NCBI GenBank assembly: GCA_963775275.1
Contig: CAVZII010000005.1
Span: 310,001 to 374,000, forward strand
Source: JANWHQ01 sp963775275
GTDB taxonomy: Bacteria; Pseudomonadota; Alphaproteobacteria; Caulobacterales; Caulobacteraceae
Length of the DNA: 64,000 bases
Direction of reading: 5' to 3'
Shown piece by piece: positions 55,596 to 63,735 of this stretch. The notes under the pieces were generated by a model. The model was not told where the DNA came from, did no database searches, and worked only from the letters and a program-made list of their open reading frames with translations. Position numbers and translations under genes: made by a program. Positions within the stretch are counted from its first letter, which is position 1, and each line of letters starts with the position of its first letter.

Positions 55596-56228
55596 ATCAG
55601 GATCATCTTCGTCCACATCCCCAAGACGGGCGGGACGACCTTGCGCGAGGCGCTGTTCGCGGCCCGGCCGGGTGCGGTGAACCTTTGCGACTACGGTCCG
55701 GAAGGGCGCACCACCAGCCCGCTGGTGAAGCAGATCCGCTATGGACCAGGCGGGAGCGTCAGCCGCCTTGGGCGCGCGCTTGCGGAGATCGAGGCGCTGA
55801 CGCTCGCCGGCCATCTTCGCAGCCAAGACTATGGCGAGGACTTCGGGCCGGCGCAGCTGATCACCGTCCTGCGCCACCCGGTCGATCAGGTCGTGTCGCA
55901 CTACACCCACTTCCGTTCGCGCGGCTGGTTTGCGGGAGGGCTGGCCGAGTTCGCTTCGGAGCCCCGGTTCAAGAACCTGCAAACACGCCTCGCCGGCGGA
56001 ACGGCGCGCGACCGCTGGTGGTTCGTCGCGCGGCAGGAGACGCTCGAAACGGACGTCCGCCGGCTGTCACAGCTGATGGGGGTGGAGCTCAGGCTCGAGC
56101 GACTGAACATCGCGATAGGGCCCACGCCCGCGCTGGACGGATCCATGCGCGCGCTGATCCAGGACATGAACAGACGGGACATGGACCTGTACGAGTCGCT
56201 GGGGTTGACCGATCGGCAGATCGGATGA
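55596..56228 (+). CDS. sulfotransferase-family protein, start codon unclear
   Basis: About 210 residues. RIIFVHIPKTGGTTLREALF contains the PAPS 5'-phosphosulfate loop, and LITVLRHPVDQVVSHYTHF the 3'-phosphate-binding region, so this is a PAPS-dependent sulfotransferase-like protein. The frame has no ATG, GTG or TTG before the motif: a TAG lies at 55548-55550 and GGGAG sits 8 bases before an ATC at 55596. Either a start codon was altered by an error or a rare start is used. Confidence 0.75.
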   Translation: MRIIFVHIPKTGGTTLREALFAARPGAVNLCDYGPEGRTTSPLVKQIRYGPGGSVSRLGRALAEIEALTLAGHLRSQDYGEDFGPAQLITVLRHPVDQVVSHYTHFRSRGWFAGGLAEFASEPRFKNLQTRLAGGTARDRWWFVARQETLETDVRRLSQLMGVELRLERLNIAIGPTPALDGSMRALIQDMNRRDMDLYESLGLTDRQIG

Positions 56229-56295
56229 TCGCTCTTTCCTCGAGGCGCGCGCAGGGATAAGTTCCGTGTTTGTTCCGGAGCGAAGGGAGGTTTAC

Positions 56296-56763
56296 GTGCC
56301 CGATGATCTGGCAGGCCGCTGCGCCTGTGGCGAGGTCCGTTACAGCCTGAAGACGGCGCCGATGTTCGTTCACTGCTGCCACTGCCGCGACTGCCAACGC
56401 CAGACCGGCAGCGCCTTCGCCATCAACGCGCTGATCGAGACCGACAGGATCGAGATCCTGTCGGGCGCCCCGGAGCCAGTCGCGGTTCCGACGGACAGCG
56501 GCCGCCCGCACCTCATTCACCGGTGCCCGACATGCCGGACCGCGCTCTGGAGCGACTATGGCGGCCGGCCCAAGCTGAGGTTCGTCAGGGTGGGCGCGCT
56601 GGACGATCCCGGCGCGCTGGAGCCGGATGTCCACATCTTCGTGCGATCGAAGGCGCCGTGGGTGAGGCTGCCCGATGGCGCGCGCGCCTTCGAGGTCTAT
56701 TACGACTTGAAGGCGGAGTGGCCGCCCGAGAGCCTGGAACGCCGCAAGGCGATCCTCGGCTAG
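56296..56763 (+). CDS. GFA-family (glutathione-dependent formaldehyde-activating-like) protein
   Basis: 155 residues with the zinc ligands of the family: GRCACGEVRYSL, HCCHCRDCQRQTGSAF and HRCPTCRTALWSDY. GGGAGG precedes GTG 56296 at the ideal distance, so I prefer it to the longer frame from 56266. True formaldehyde activity is doubtful for most members; a small zinc enzyme or carrier is the safe statement. Confidence 0.9.
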   Translation: MPDDLAGRCACGEVRYSLKTAPMFVHCCHCRDCQRQTGSAFAINALIETDRIEILSGAPEPVAVPTDSGRPHLIHRCPTCRTALWSDYGGRPKLRFVRVGALDDPGALEPDVHIFVRSKAPWVRLPDGARAFEVYYDLKAEWPPESLERRKAILG

Positions 56764-56790
56764 CTGTGCGCGAGGAAGGACCGTCCGGAC

Positions 56791-57495
56791 GTGAGCGAAT
56801 CCCTGCCGAGCCTCCTCGTCCCCGGCCTTCTGTGCTCGGCCCGGCTCTATGCGCCGCAGATCCCGGTGCTGTGGCGCTTCGGACCGGTCGTCGTCGCCGA
56901 CCACACCCGGGACGACTCCATGACGGCGATCGCCGCGCGCATCCTCGGCGAGGCGCCGCCGAGGTTCCGGCTGATCGGCCTGTCGATGGGCGGCTACATC
57001 TGCCAGGAGATCATGCGCCAGGCGCCCGAGCGGATCGACCGCGTGGCTCTGCTCGACACGACGGCCCAGCCGGAGAAACCGGAACAGACGGAAGTCCGAC
57101 GCGCCCAGGTCGCCCTGGCCAGGGCCGGCCGGCTCGACGAGGTGACGGCCCAGCAGCATCCCCGCCTGGTCCACCGCGACCGGCTGGGCGACGGGGAGCT
57201 GCGCGCCATCGTCGAACTGATGGCTGAGGAGGTGGGCGCGGAAGCCTTCGAGCGTCAGCAGACCGCGATCATGTCCCGGTCGGACATGCGGCCGAACCTG
57301 GCGAGGTTCCGCCGTCCGGCCCTCGTCCTCGTAGGGGACGCAGACGAGCTGATCCCTCTGGAGCACTCGCGCGAGCTGGCCGAGGGAATCCCCGGCGCCC
57401 AGCTCGTGGTCGTCCCGGCATGCGGGCATCTGTCGACCCTCGAGCAGCCCTGGGAAGTGAACCGGGCGCTGATCGAATGGATCGACGCGAGCTGA
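56791..57495 (+). CDS. alpha/beta-fold hydrolase
   Basis: 234 residues. The nucleophile elbow is FRLIGLSMGGYICQEIM (GLSMGG), the acid lies in LVGDADELIPLEHS and the His in PACGHLSTLEQP, a complete triad. GTG 56791 lies 27 bases after the GFA gene, so the two may be cotranscribed. The substrate is unknown (ester or lactone likely). Confidence 0.9.
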   Translation: MSESLPSLLVPGLLCSARLYAPQIPVLWRFGPVVVADHTRDDSMTAIAARILGEAPPRFRLIGLSMGGYICQEIMRQAPERIDRVALLDTTAQPEKPEQTEVRRAQVALARAGRLDEVTAQQHPRLVHRDRLGDGELRAIVELMAEEVGAEAFERQQTAIMSRSDMRPNLARFRRPALVLVGDADELIPLEHSRELAEGIPGAQLVVVPACGHLSTLEQPWEVNRALIEWIDAS

Positions 57496-57516
57496 CGGCC
57501 CGGCCCGAACAACAAG

Positions 57517-57545
57517 GGAGCCCGCGACCGGGGGGTGCGGGCTCC
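57517..57545 (+). terminator. terminator-like hairpin after the hydrolase gene
   Basis: A perfect 9-bp stem GGAGCCCGC/GCGGGCTCC lies 21 bases after the stop. No T run follows on the plus strand, while CTTGTTGTT follows on the minus strand, so it may act in both directions or be only partly efficient. Confidence 0.55.
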
Positions 57546-57713
57546 AAGCAGAGTTGGTGGTGGGTGAGGCGAACTGCCTCGAAGCCCTTATGAGGTGATT
57601 CGCGGCCAAACCTAAGCTTGGCGTTCGCGCCAGTCCGCTAGAGGCTGTGGAGCGGGTTTCCGCCTTCTCGCCGCAGCGGCACACTGACGTAACCTTGTCC
57701 CCCGAGGCCACTG

Positions 57714-58505
57714 ATGGACCTGAACCTGAAGGACCGCGTCGTCCTGGTGACCGGCGCTAACCGAGGCATCGGCTTTGCGATCGCGGCGGCGGCCGCAGCA
57801 GAAGGCGCGAAGGTGGCGATCACCGGCCGCAACGAGGCGGCGTGCCGGGACGCCGTCGCTGTGCTTGGAGAGGCGCGGTCGAGCTATTGGCTCTGCGACG
57901 TCGCCGATAGCCTGGCCGTCGCAAGAATGGTGGCCGAGGTCGCAGAACGGCACGGTCGGCTGGATGCCGTGGTCAACAACGCCGGCCGCTTCGGCGGCGG
58001 TCCGATCATCGAACTGGGCGCCGACGCCTTGCGAGAGGGGCTCGACACCAAGGTCGTCGGCGCGCTGGCTGTCGTCCAGGCGGCGTTGCCGGCGCTGAGG
58101 GCCAGCGATCAGGCGCGGGTCGTGAACATCTCGGGCGTCACGGCGCACCGGATCATGCCCGGCGCGGCCGTCACCGCCATCGCCAACTCGGGCATGATCG
58201 CCCTGACGGCCTACCTGGCGCGCGAGTTGATCGACGATGGAATCAACGTCAACTGCGTGATCCCGGGCTATGTCATGACCGACCCGTGGCGCGCCCGCAC
58301 GCAGGCCCTGGCCGAAGCCGAAGGCCTGTCGTTCGAGGCGGCTGCGCAGGAGGTGCTGAGGCGCCAGGACATGGGGCACGGGCGCTGGGGCCGGCCCGAG
58401 GAGATCGGGGAGGTTGTCGCTTTCCTGCTGTCGACGCAGGCGGCCTTCGTGAACGGCGCGAGCTTCCGGGTGGACGGGGGACAGTTCCTGGGCGTGCAGA
58501 AGTAG
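57714..58505 (+). CDS. SDR-family protein lacking the catalytic Tyr/Lys
   Basis: 263 residues. The NAD(P) loop VLVTGANRGIGFAIA and NNAGRFGGG are intact, as is the C-terminal VDGGQFLGV. At the active site, where YxxxK is expected after VVNISGVTAHRIM, the sequence is AAVTAIANSGMIALT, with neither Tyr nor Lys in position. It may be a non-catalytic or altered member of the family. Otherwise length and order are normal. Confidence 0.85.
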   Translation: MDLNLKDRVVLVTGANRGIGFAIAAAAAAEGAKVAITGRNEAACRDAVAVLGEARSSYWLCDVADSLAVARMVAEVAERHGRLDAVVNNAGRFGGGPIIELGADALREGLDTKVVGALAVVQAALPALRASDQARVVNISGVTAHRIMPGAAVTAIANSGMIALTAYLARELIDDGINVNCVIPGYVMTDPWRARTQALAEAEGLSFEAAAQEVLRRQDMGHGRWGRPEEIGEVVAFLLSTQAAFVNGASFRVDGGQFLGVQK

Positions 58506-58514
58506 GGCTCGCCC

Positions 58515-58793
58515 TCAGGGAGCCGCCGCCGCGCGTCGCCAGGCCAGCGCCTCGTCCATGGCGCAGGCGAGCTCATCGGCGCGCGCCAGGCAGTGCGTCC
58601 GCCCTCCCTCATCGTTCTGGGCCCGTGCAAGCCGACGGTAGAACCTCTCGAGCTGCTCCGCACGATCGAGACCGATCGGCCGACACCCGATCTCGAGGCT
58701 GGCTTGGCTCGCCGCCAGGCTGCAGGCGTCGCCGCGGGTGAGGATGTCGCCCGCGCAGGACCAATAGAGGCTCCTTTCGGCCTGACTCAGCAT
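58515..58793 (-). CDS. hypothetical protein, third gene of a small operon
   Basis: 92 residues: MLSQAERSLYWSCAGDILTR and LEIGCRPIGLDRAEQLERFY. ATG 58793 overlaps the upstream stop, so translation is coupled. Helical and soluble; no family recognised. The operon is preceded by a pair of GTGC-N5-GCAC sites and is likely controlled by the S24 repressor next door. Confidence 0.6.
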   Translation of the reverse strand: MLSQAERSLYWSCAGDILTRGDACSLAASQASLEIGCRPIGLDRAEQLERFYRRLARAQNDEGGRTHCLARADELACAMDEALAWRRAAAAP

Positions 58794-59098
58794 GCGCCAG
58801 GGCGCGGCGAATGCGGCCTTTCCTGCCCTGCCGAACACGACAGGCGGCGCGCCGCGGCGCCCAGGGCGTCCATGGCGTCATGGAGATCAAACGTTGTCAC
58901 GCCGGACAGATGCGGCGGAGGGCGGCCTGCCCCCTCGCGGGCGGCCCACGCGACGAGCTCGTCATGCCTCGCCTGGAGAACGGAGAGGTTCGCCTCAAGG
59001 AAGCCGACGGCATCGCCTTTTGGACGGCGCGAGGCCTCGTCCAGACAGGCCCGCACCAATCGGCCGAGGCGCAGGCGGTTTCCTGGATCCGTCGACAT
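58787..59098 (-). CDS. hypothetical protein, second gene of a small operon
   Basis: 103 residues starting MSTDPGNRLRLGRLVRACLD and including VLQARHDELVAWAAREGAGR and FDLHDAMDALGAAARRLSCS. Helical. It lies 3 bases after the upstream gene and overlaps the downstream one by 7 bases. No family recognised. Confidence 0.6.
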   Translation of the reverse strand: MSTDPGNRLRLGRLVRACLDEASRRPKGDAVGFLEANLSVLQARHDELVAWAAREGAGRPPPHLSGVTTFDLHDAMDALGAAARRLSCSAGQERPHSPRPGAC

Positions 59099-59101
59099 GG
59101 G

Positions 59102-59311
59102 TCAGGGCCGGCGGCTGGGCGGCGTCGGCCAGGCGCCATTCGATTCCAGGATGAAGGCGATGGCCTCAGCCGGCGTCAGATCGCGACCGATGAGCATCTC
59201 GCCGGACCGCAGCGGGGCGCGATCTGGCCGATAGGCGAGACCGCCCCCCGCACGGCGGACGAGTTGGACGAGGCGATCGCCCCGACGTGGGCGCAGGGTA
59301 TGCGACGACAT
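59102..59311 (-). CDS. hypothetical protein, first gene of a small operon
   Basis: 69 residues: MSSHTLRPRRGDRLVQLVRR then LAYRPDRAPLRSGEMLIGRD and LTPAEAIAFILESNGAW. GGAGGA precedes ATG 59311. Two GTGC-N5-GCAC sites lie 26-73 bases upstream. Function unknown; context suggests a gene set switched by the adjacent repressor. Confidence 0.6.
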   Translation of the reverse strand: MSSHTLRPRRGDRLVQLVRRAGGGLAYRPDRAPLRSGEMLIGRDLTPAEAIAFILESNGAWPTPPSRRP

Positions 59312-59336
59312 GGGAAGTCCTCCAAGGCCCCGAAGT

Positions 59337-59384
59337 GTGCAATATGCACCCAGTCCGCTCAAGCAGGACTGGTGCAAAACGCAC
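59337..59384. promoter_or_regulatory. pair of GTGC-N5-GCAC operator sites, left
   Basis: 59337-59349 (GTGCAATATGCAC) and 59372-59384 (GTGCAAAACGCAC) are two 13-bp dyads 35 bases apart, centre to centre, directly upstream of the minus-strand three-gene operon. The same dyad occurs twice upstream of the repressor gene, so the S24 repressor is the likely ligand. Confidence 0.75.
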
Positions 59385-59409
59385 AATCATGTCGTTCAAT
59401 GCGGGACGC

Positions 59410-60036
59410 TCAGCTCTGCCGCCAGTTCGCGCGCCGGAGCCGAACCTCGATCGGCGCCGCCCATTCGACCTCGACGTCCCTGATCGGCGGCGTGGACGCG
59501 TTGATCGACGCCAGGGTCCAGAGCCCCTCGCGAGAGCCGCGCTCGAGAATCTTGACCAGGGTCCGCCCGTCCCCGAGGCGCACGAAGCAGTCCTCGCCGA
59601 CGAGGTCGGCGGGGTTCTCGTGCTTGTCCCAGTAGACCAGAACCATGCCGTCGCGGATCGCGGGATAGCCGGAATCGCCGCGGACGATCACCGCCACAGC
59701 GTCCGCCGGCGCGCCCGGCGGCGCATCGATCTCATCGAGCCCCGCCCCCTTGGCGTGGTCGTCTGAGCCGAAGAATTCCGTCGCCGCGCCCACATAGCCG
59801 ACGATCGGTATCTGGGGCGCTCGGCCCCTGCCGTCGCGGCCGTAGAGAATCCACTGCGGCTCAACGCCAAAGGCGCGTGCATAGACGGCCGCCCTGTCCG
59901 CCGGGATGCCTCTGGTCCCGTTCTCGTGCTGGACGTAGGTGTAGTACTTCACCCCGGCCCTATGGGCGGCCTCCATCGCCGTCGCGCAGCCCGCCTGCTC
60001 CCGCGCCTGCCTCAGACGTTGTCCAGCCCTGTTCAT
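59410..60036 (-). CDS. LexA/CI-like repressor with XRE domain and S24 peptidase domain
   Basis: 208 residues. The N-terminal helix-turn-helix spans AGQRLRQAREQAGCATAMEA and EPQWILYGRDG; the C-terminal S24 domain has the Ser of VIVRGDSGYPAIRDGMVLVY and the Lys of GRTLVKILERG, forming the self-cleaving dyad. Proteins of this kind are derepressed on DNA damage. Start ATG 60036. It lies between two operator pairs, controlling a small operon on one side and the DnaA-like/DUF6456 genes on the other. Confidence 0.9.
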   Translation of the reverse strand: MNRAGQRLRQAREQAGCATAMEAAHRAGVKYYTYVQHENGTRGIPADRAAVYARAFGVEPQWILYGRDGRGRAPQIPIVGYVGAATEFFGSDDHAKGAGLDEIDAPPGAPADAVAVIVRGDSGYPAIRDGMVLVYWDKHENPADLVGEDCFVRLGDGRTLVKILERGSREGLWTLASINASTPPIRDVEVEWAAPIEVRLRRANWRQS

Positions 60037-60060
60037 GGCGCACCTCAGTCGCGTCGGAAT

Positions 60061-60099
60061 GTGCACATAGCACTTGACTCGCCAAAGTGCCAAATGCAC
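60061..60099. promoter_or_regulatory. pair of GTGC-N5-GCAC operator sites, right, with overlapping promoter
   Basis: 60061-60073 (GTGCACATAGCAC) and 60087-60099 (GTGCCAAATGCAC) are dyads of the same type, 26 bases apart. TTGACT (60074-60079) and CACACT (60097-60102), 17 bases apart, form a plausible plus-strand promoter overlapping the second site, which would drive the DnaA-like gene. Repressor binding would block it. Confidence 0.75.
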
Positions 60100-60137
60100 A
60101 CTTCGCCATACCATCCCCCACCGCCTGGAGACATCCT

Positions 60138-60521
60138 ATGCAGCCTATGTCGAGGAGCGAGAGCCCAGCCCACAGCCAACCTCCCGCGATCACGGCCGTT
60201 CCGAGATTCGGAACAAAACAGGTACATCTCGCGCCCGTCAAGCGCGCGACCATGTCGGAGCTCATCACGGCCCTCGCCGCCGACGCCGGGATCAGCCGGA
60301 CCGAGCTGTGCTCGCGCAGCCGCGCGCGCCGGATCCTGAGGGCGCGTCAGGCGGCCATGGCGGCCTTGCGGGCCATCCGACGCTCGGATGGGCGGCCGCG
60401 CTACAGCCTGGAGCGCATCTCCCACGCCTTCGGCTTCTCGAGCCACACCAGCGCGTTGCGCGGCATCGCCGCTCACCAGCGGCGCGAGGCCGCCGGCGCT
60501 CCCTCGACGCCTGCGCCATGA
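60138..60521 (+). CDS. stand-alone DnaA domain IV-like protein
   Basis: 127 residues. The C-terminal half, ISRTELCSRSRARRILRARQ and YSLERISHAFGFSSHTSALR, resembles the DnaA C-terminal box-binding domain (basic loop and helix-turn-helix, compare FGxRDHSTV). Caulobacter HdaB is a known stand-alone relative that stimulates replication initiation. GGAG precedes ATG 60138. The promoter overlaps repressor sites. The stop overlaps the next start (ATGA). Confidence 0.65.
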   Translation: MQPMSRSESPAHSQPPAITAVPRFGTKQVHLAPVKRATMSELITALAADAGISRTELCSRSRARRILRARQAAMAALRAIRRSDGRPRYSLERISHAFGFSSHTSALRGIAAHQRREAAGAPSTPAP

Positions 60522-61162
60522 GCCGAGCCGACAAGCGCAGGCGGAGGCTTCACACGCATCGTCAGGCGGCCAAATCAAGTCTCGAGGGGCCGACCCCCGA
60601 ACGCCTCCGCCGCGGCGAGATCAGGCCCCAGACGCTCTTCGACGCCGCGCAGGACCCGGATCCGAGGCGCGACTGGACGGGGCAGCGCGCGGACGCCCTT
60701 CCCCGGAAGACCGCGACCAGCCGGGTCCAGCGCGATCTGGACGCCAGCGCACGCCACCGGCTGAAGGCGTTCAAGCGCCTGGACTCGGCCCAGCTCGACG
60801 CCGCGGAGCGCTTCGAGAGGGACTGGCGTCTCGCGCGGATGGAGCCGCGGATGATCGCCGACCTTTCGGCGCTCGGGGTCACGTCGGGCTGGCAAGGCCC
60901 GGAAGCGGCGTCCGTCGGCGCGCTCGACGCGCGCGGGCGGATCCAGGCCGCGCGGCGGGCGTTGCGCCGAGGGGGGCGTTGGGTGCTGGAGGCGGTCGAG
61001 ACGGTGCTGATCGAAGAGGCGACGCCGGACCGCATCGGCGCGCAGGTCTACGCCGGCCGGCGCGACGCTTCCGTCTACGCCCGCGCCCTGCTGTCGGTGG
61101 GGCTGCACCTGCTGGCGGCGCACTACGGCGCGCCCAGGGCGGCCGGAACGCAGGACCGGTGA
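60518..61162 (+). CDS. DUF6456-domain protein
   Basis: 214 residues. A basic N-terminus (MSRADKRRRRLHTHRQAAKS) precedes a C-terminal helical domain with AERFERDWRLARMEPRMIAD, ALDARGRIQAARRALRR and YARALLSVGLHLLAAHYG, matching DUF6456 proteins of alphaproteobacteria. ATGA overlap with the DnaA-like gene shows coupling. DNA-binding is likely from the charge, but function is unknown. Confidence 0.75.
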   Translation: MSRADKRRRRLHTHRQAAKSSLEGPTPERLRRGEIRPQTLFDAAQDPDPRRDWTGQRADALPRKTATSRVQRDLDASARHRLKAFKRLDSAQLDAAERFERDWRLARMEPRMIADLSALGVTSGWQGPEAASVGALDARGRIQAARRALRRGGRWVLEAVETVLIEEATPDRIGAQVYAGRRDASVYARALLSVGLHLLAAHYGAPRAAGTQDR

Positions 61163-61407
61163 GAGGCCTCGTTGCGCGCTTCGGCCGCGTCGTCCGTCCG
61201 GTCAGGGGCGCCGAGGCCGGCCCTCTGACGCCCTTGCAAGGGCGGTCGCAGCTGACTGATGCGAACTTCCCACACTCGGGCCGAACATTCGCCCGAGGCG
61301 GGTTTCACCTTGACCCTGGCGGAGCCGGTGGCCCCCTTGGACCCGCAGATGTCGAGGGATCGCGAGCCGGGTTGCGTCGGACTCGGGACCGCGCGAGCCG
61401 GTGGAGT

Positions 61408-62979
61408 ATGAAGCGGGGGGCGTGGTCCTCATCCAGCCGAAGACGGGCCGCGATGCTGGTCGCCGCGGCGGCGCTCGGCGTGCAGGCATGGCCGGCGGCC
61501 GGCCAGCCGGCGCTCGTCGCGCCCGCGCCGGCCCCCCCGTCCGCGCCGCCCGCGGCGCAAACCCCGCTCCGCCCCGACCAGATCGTTCTGATCGAACAGA
61601 CGCTTGCGGATGCGGACAGCCAAGGCCTGCCCTCGGGCCGCTATGCGCCGCCTCGAGACGTCGACGCGTTGCTCCGGTCAGTTGACCCGCAGACTCGCCA
61701 GGCCGGCCAAGCCATGCTGGTCGGCACGCTGCTCAGGTACGCCAAGGCCGTGCACGTGGGGCGCCTGCCGTTGGCCGCCTTCAAGGACGACTGGGGCATG
61801 CGGCCGCCGCCGTACGATCCGGCGCCCGCCTTCGCCCGCGCCATCGCGCAGGACCAGCTGAAAAGCTGGCTGGACAGCCTGCCGCCCCCCTACACCGGCT
61901 ATCAGGACCTCAGGGACGGACTTCGCGCCTATCGCGCGATCCAGGCCAAGGGCGGCTGGCCGTCAGTGTCGCCGGGCCCCGCGCTCCAGTTAGGCTCGAC
62001 CGGCGCGCGGGTGCAGGAATTGCGGGCGCGGCTGGCGGCCGAAGACCCCATGGTCGATCCGGCCGCCGGCGCGACATTCGACGACGCCCTGGCGCAAGCC
62101 GTGGCGCGCGCCCAGAAGCGGTTCGGACTGAAGGACGACGGCGTCGTGGCCAGCCAGACGCTGGGAGCGCTCAACATTCCGGTCGAACGGCGCATCGACC
62201 AGATCGTGGCGAACATGGAGCGCTGGCGTTGGCTGCCACAGATGCTGCCGACCGACCGGATCCAGGTGAACGTTGCGGCGGCGATCCTCACGGTTTTCCA
62301 CGCGGACACGCCGATCATGTCCATGCGGGCCGTCACCGGCCGGCCGGGCGACGAGACTCCGATGCTGCAGTCCGAGATCCAGAGCATCGTCTTCAACCCG
62401 CCCTGGAACGTGCCATCCAGCATCGCCGTGCGCGAGCTTTGGCCGAAGGAACGGGCGAATCCAGGCTACTTCGCGGCCCACGACTTCATCGTGATCCCGA
62501 CCGGCGACGGCAGCTATCGATTGCAGCAGAAGGCGGGTCCCCAGGCGGCGCTGGGCAAGATAAAGTTCGACTTTCCCAACAACTACGGCGTCTATCTGCA
62601 CGATACGCCGAGCCGGGGCCTGTTCTCCAATTACGGCCGCCTGGCCAGCCACGGCTGCGTCCGGCTGCAAAGGCCGCTCGAGCTGGCGAAGCTGGTGATG
62701 CAGGGCGACCCGGTCTGGACGCCCGACGTCATCGACCAGACGATCGCCAGCGGCAGGACGGTGCGCGCGCCGCTGCAACGCCCCGTCGCGGTGATGCTGT
62801 TCTATTGGACGGCCTATGTCGCGCCGGACGGGGAAGTGAACTTCCGTCAGGATCCTTACGGCTGGGACACGGCGTTGATCGACCGCCTGGCCGACTTCGA
62901 CGCGGTGAGCACGACCCCGACAGCGCGTCCGACGCGACCGCAGGCGCCGCCTCTGGGGGCCGCGCAGACGACCGGCTGA
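61408..62979 (+). CDS. L,D-transpeptidase, YcbB/LdtD-like
   Basis: 523 residues, exported (signal RRRAAMLVAAAALGVQAWPA). A helical scaffold, a peptidoglycan-binding-like segment (LQLGSTGARVQELRARLAAE) and the YkuD catalytic domain with NYGRLASHGCVRLQRPLELA (SHGCVR, active Cys) are all present. FNPPWNVPSSIAVRE is typical of the YcbB group. It makes 3-3 cross-links in murein in the periplasm. GGTGGAGT precedes ATG 61408; the frame is open further upstream but non-coding. Confidence 0.93.
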   Translation: MKRGAWSSSSRRRAAMLVAAAALGVQAWPAAGQPALVAPAPAPPSAPPAAQTPLRPDQIVLIEQTLADADSQGLPSGRYAPPRDVDALLRSVDPQTRQAGQAMLVGTLLRYAKAVHVGRLPLAAFKDDWGMRPPPYDPAPAFARAIAQDQLKSWLDSLPPPYTGYQDLRDGLRAYRAIQAKGGWPSVSPGPALQLGSTGARVQELRARLAAEDPMVDPAAGATFDDALAQAVARAQKRFGLKDDGVVASQTLGALNIPVERRIDQIVANMERWRWLPQMLPTDRIQVNVAAAILTVFHADTPIMSMRAVTGRPGDETPMLQSEIQSIVFNPPWNVPSSIAVRELWPKERANPGYFAAHDFIVIPTGDGSYRLQQKAGPQAALGKIKFDFPNNYGVYLHDTPSRGLFSNYGRLASHGCVRLQRPLELAKLVMQGDPVWTPDVIDQTIASGRTVRAPLQRPVAVMLFYWTAYVAPDGEVNFRQDPYGWDTALIDRLADFDAVSTTPTARPTRPQAPPLGAAQTTG

Positions 62980-63050
62980 GGCCGAGGCGGCTGGCGTCGC
63001 TCCGGCAGGCGTGAGAGGATGCTGAGCCCTGGACGAGGGGGGCGGAAGTC

Positions 63051-63720
63051 TTGATCGACAGACGCAAGCTGATCGGAATAGGACTCGGCGCGGGCGCAAG
63101 CTTGGCCGCGCCGGGACTGGCGTTGGCCGCCGCCCGCCACGGGAAGGCGCTGCGCCATGGTCCCTCCCGCCACAGCCCGGCTCATCACGGAAGGGCCCAT
63201 CATCACGCGGATGCTCGCCTGCGGCCGGACGCGATGCGTCGACTGGCGCGTTCTACGCTGAGCGCGTCGCCGCGCCGGATCGTCTTCGACAACCTGCACA
63301 CGGACGAAAAACTCGATGCCGTCTACTGGGCAGATGGCGAATACCTGCCCGACGCCCTGGCCGCGGTGAACAAGGTGCTGCGCGACTTCCGTACAGGCGA
63401 CGTCCATCCGATCGACCCGGACCTCCTGGACGTGCTGGTCCAGGTGCGCGCCGCCACGGGATCGACGTCATCCTTCCAGGTGATCTCGGGGTACCGGTCG
63501 CCGGCGACCAACGCGGTTCTGCACGAGCAGAGCGCCGAGGTGGCCAAGCACAGTTTCCACATGGACGGCATGGCGATCGACGTCCGCCTGGAGGACGTCG
63601 CGCTCTATCGGCTGCATGAGGCCGGCGTCGTCCTCGGCCGCGGCGGCATCGGCTATTATCCGGAACTCCAACTTCGTTCATCTGGACGTGGGGCCTGTGC
63701 GCCGCTGGCAAGGCGCGTGA
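63051..63720 (+). CDS. DUF882/YcbK-like murein D,D-carboxypeptidase (one frameshift)
   Basis: About 222 residues with a Tat-like signal (IDRRKLIGIGLGAGASLAAP). The peptidase M15-like domain has SFQVISGYRSPATNAVLHEQ and KHSFHMDGMAIDVRLED, giving His and Asp zinc ligands. An extra G at 63662-63663 hides the end; removing it yields SNFVHLDVGPVRRWQGA with the last His ligand and TGA at 63718-63720. TTG 63051 follows a purine-rich stretch. It lies 71 bases after the L,D-transpeptidase gene, so both act on murein. Confidence 0.88.
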
Positions 63721-63735
63721 GCGCGGGCATACGGC

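Noticed and set aside
56089..57711. 540-codon minus-strand frame spanning the GFA and hydrolase genes
   Set aside because: Covers two well-supported plus-strand genes and shows no domain; typical of GC-rich antisense frames.
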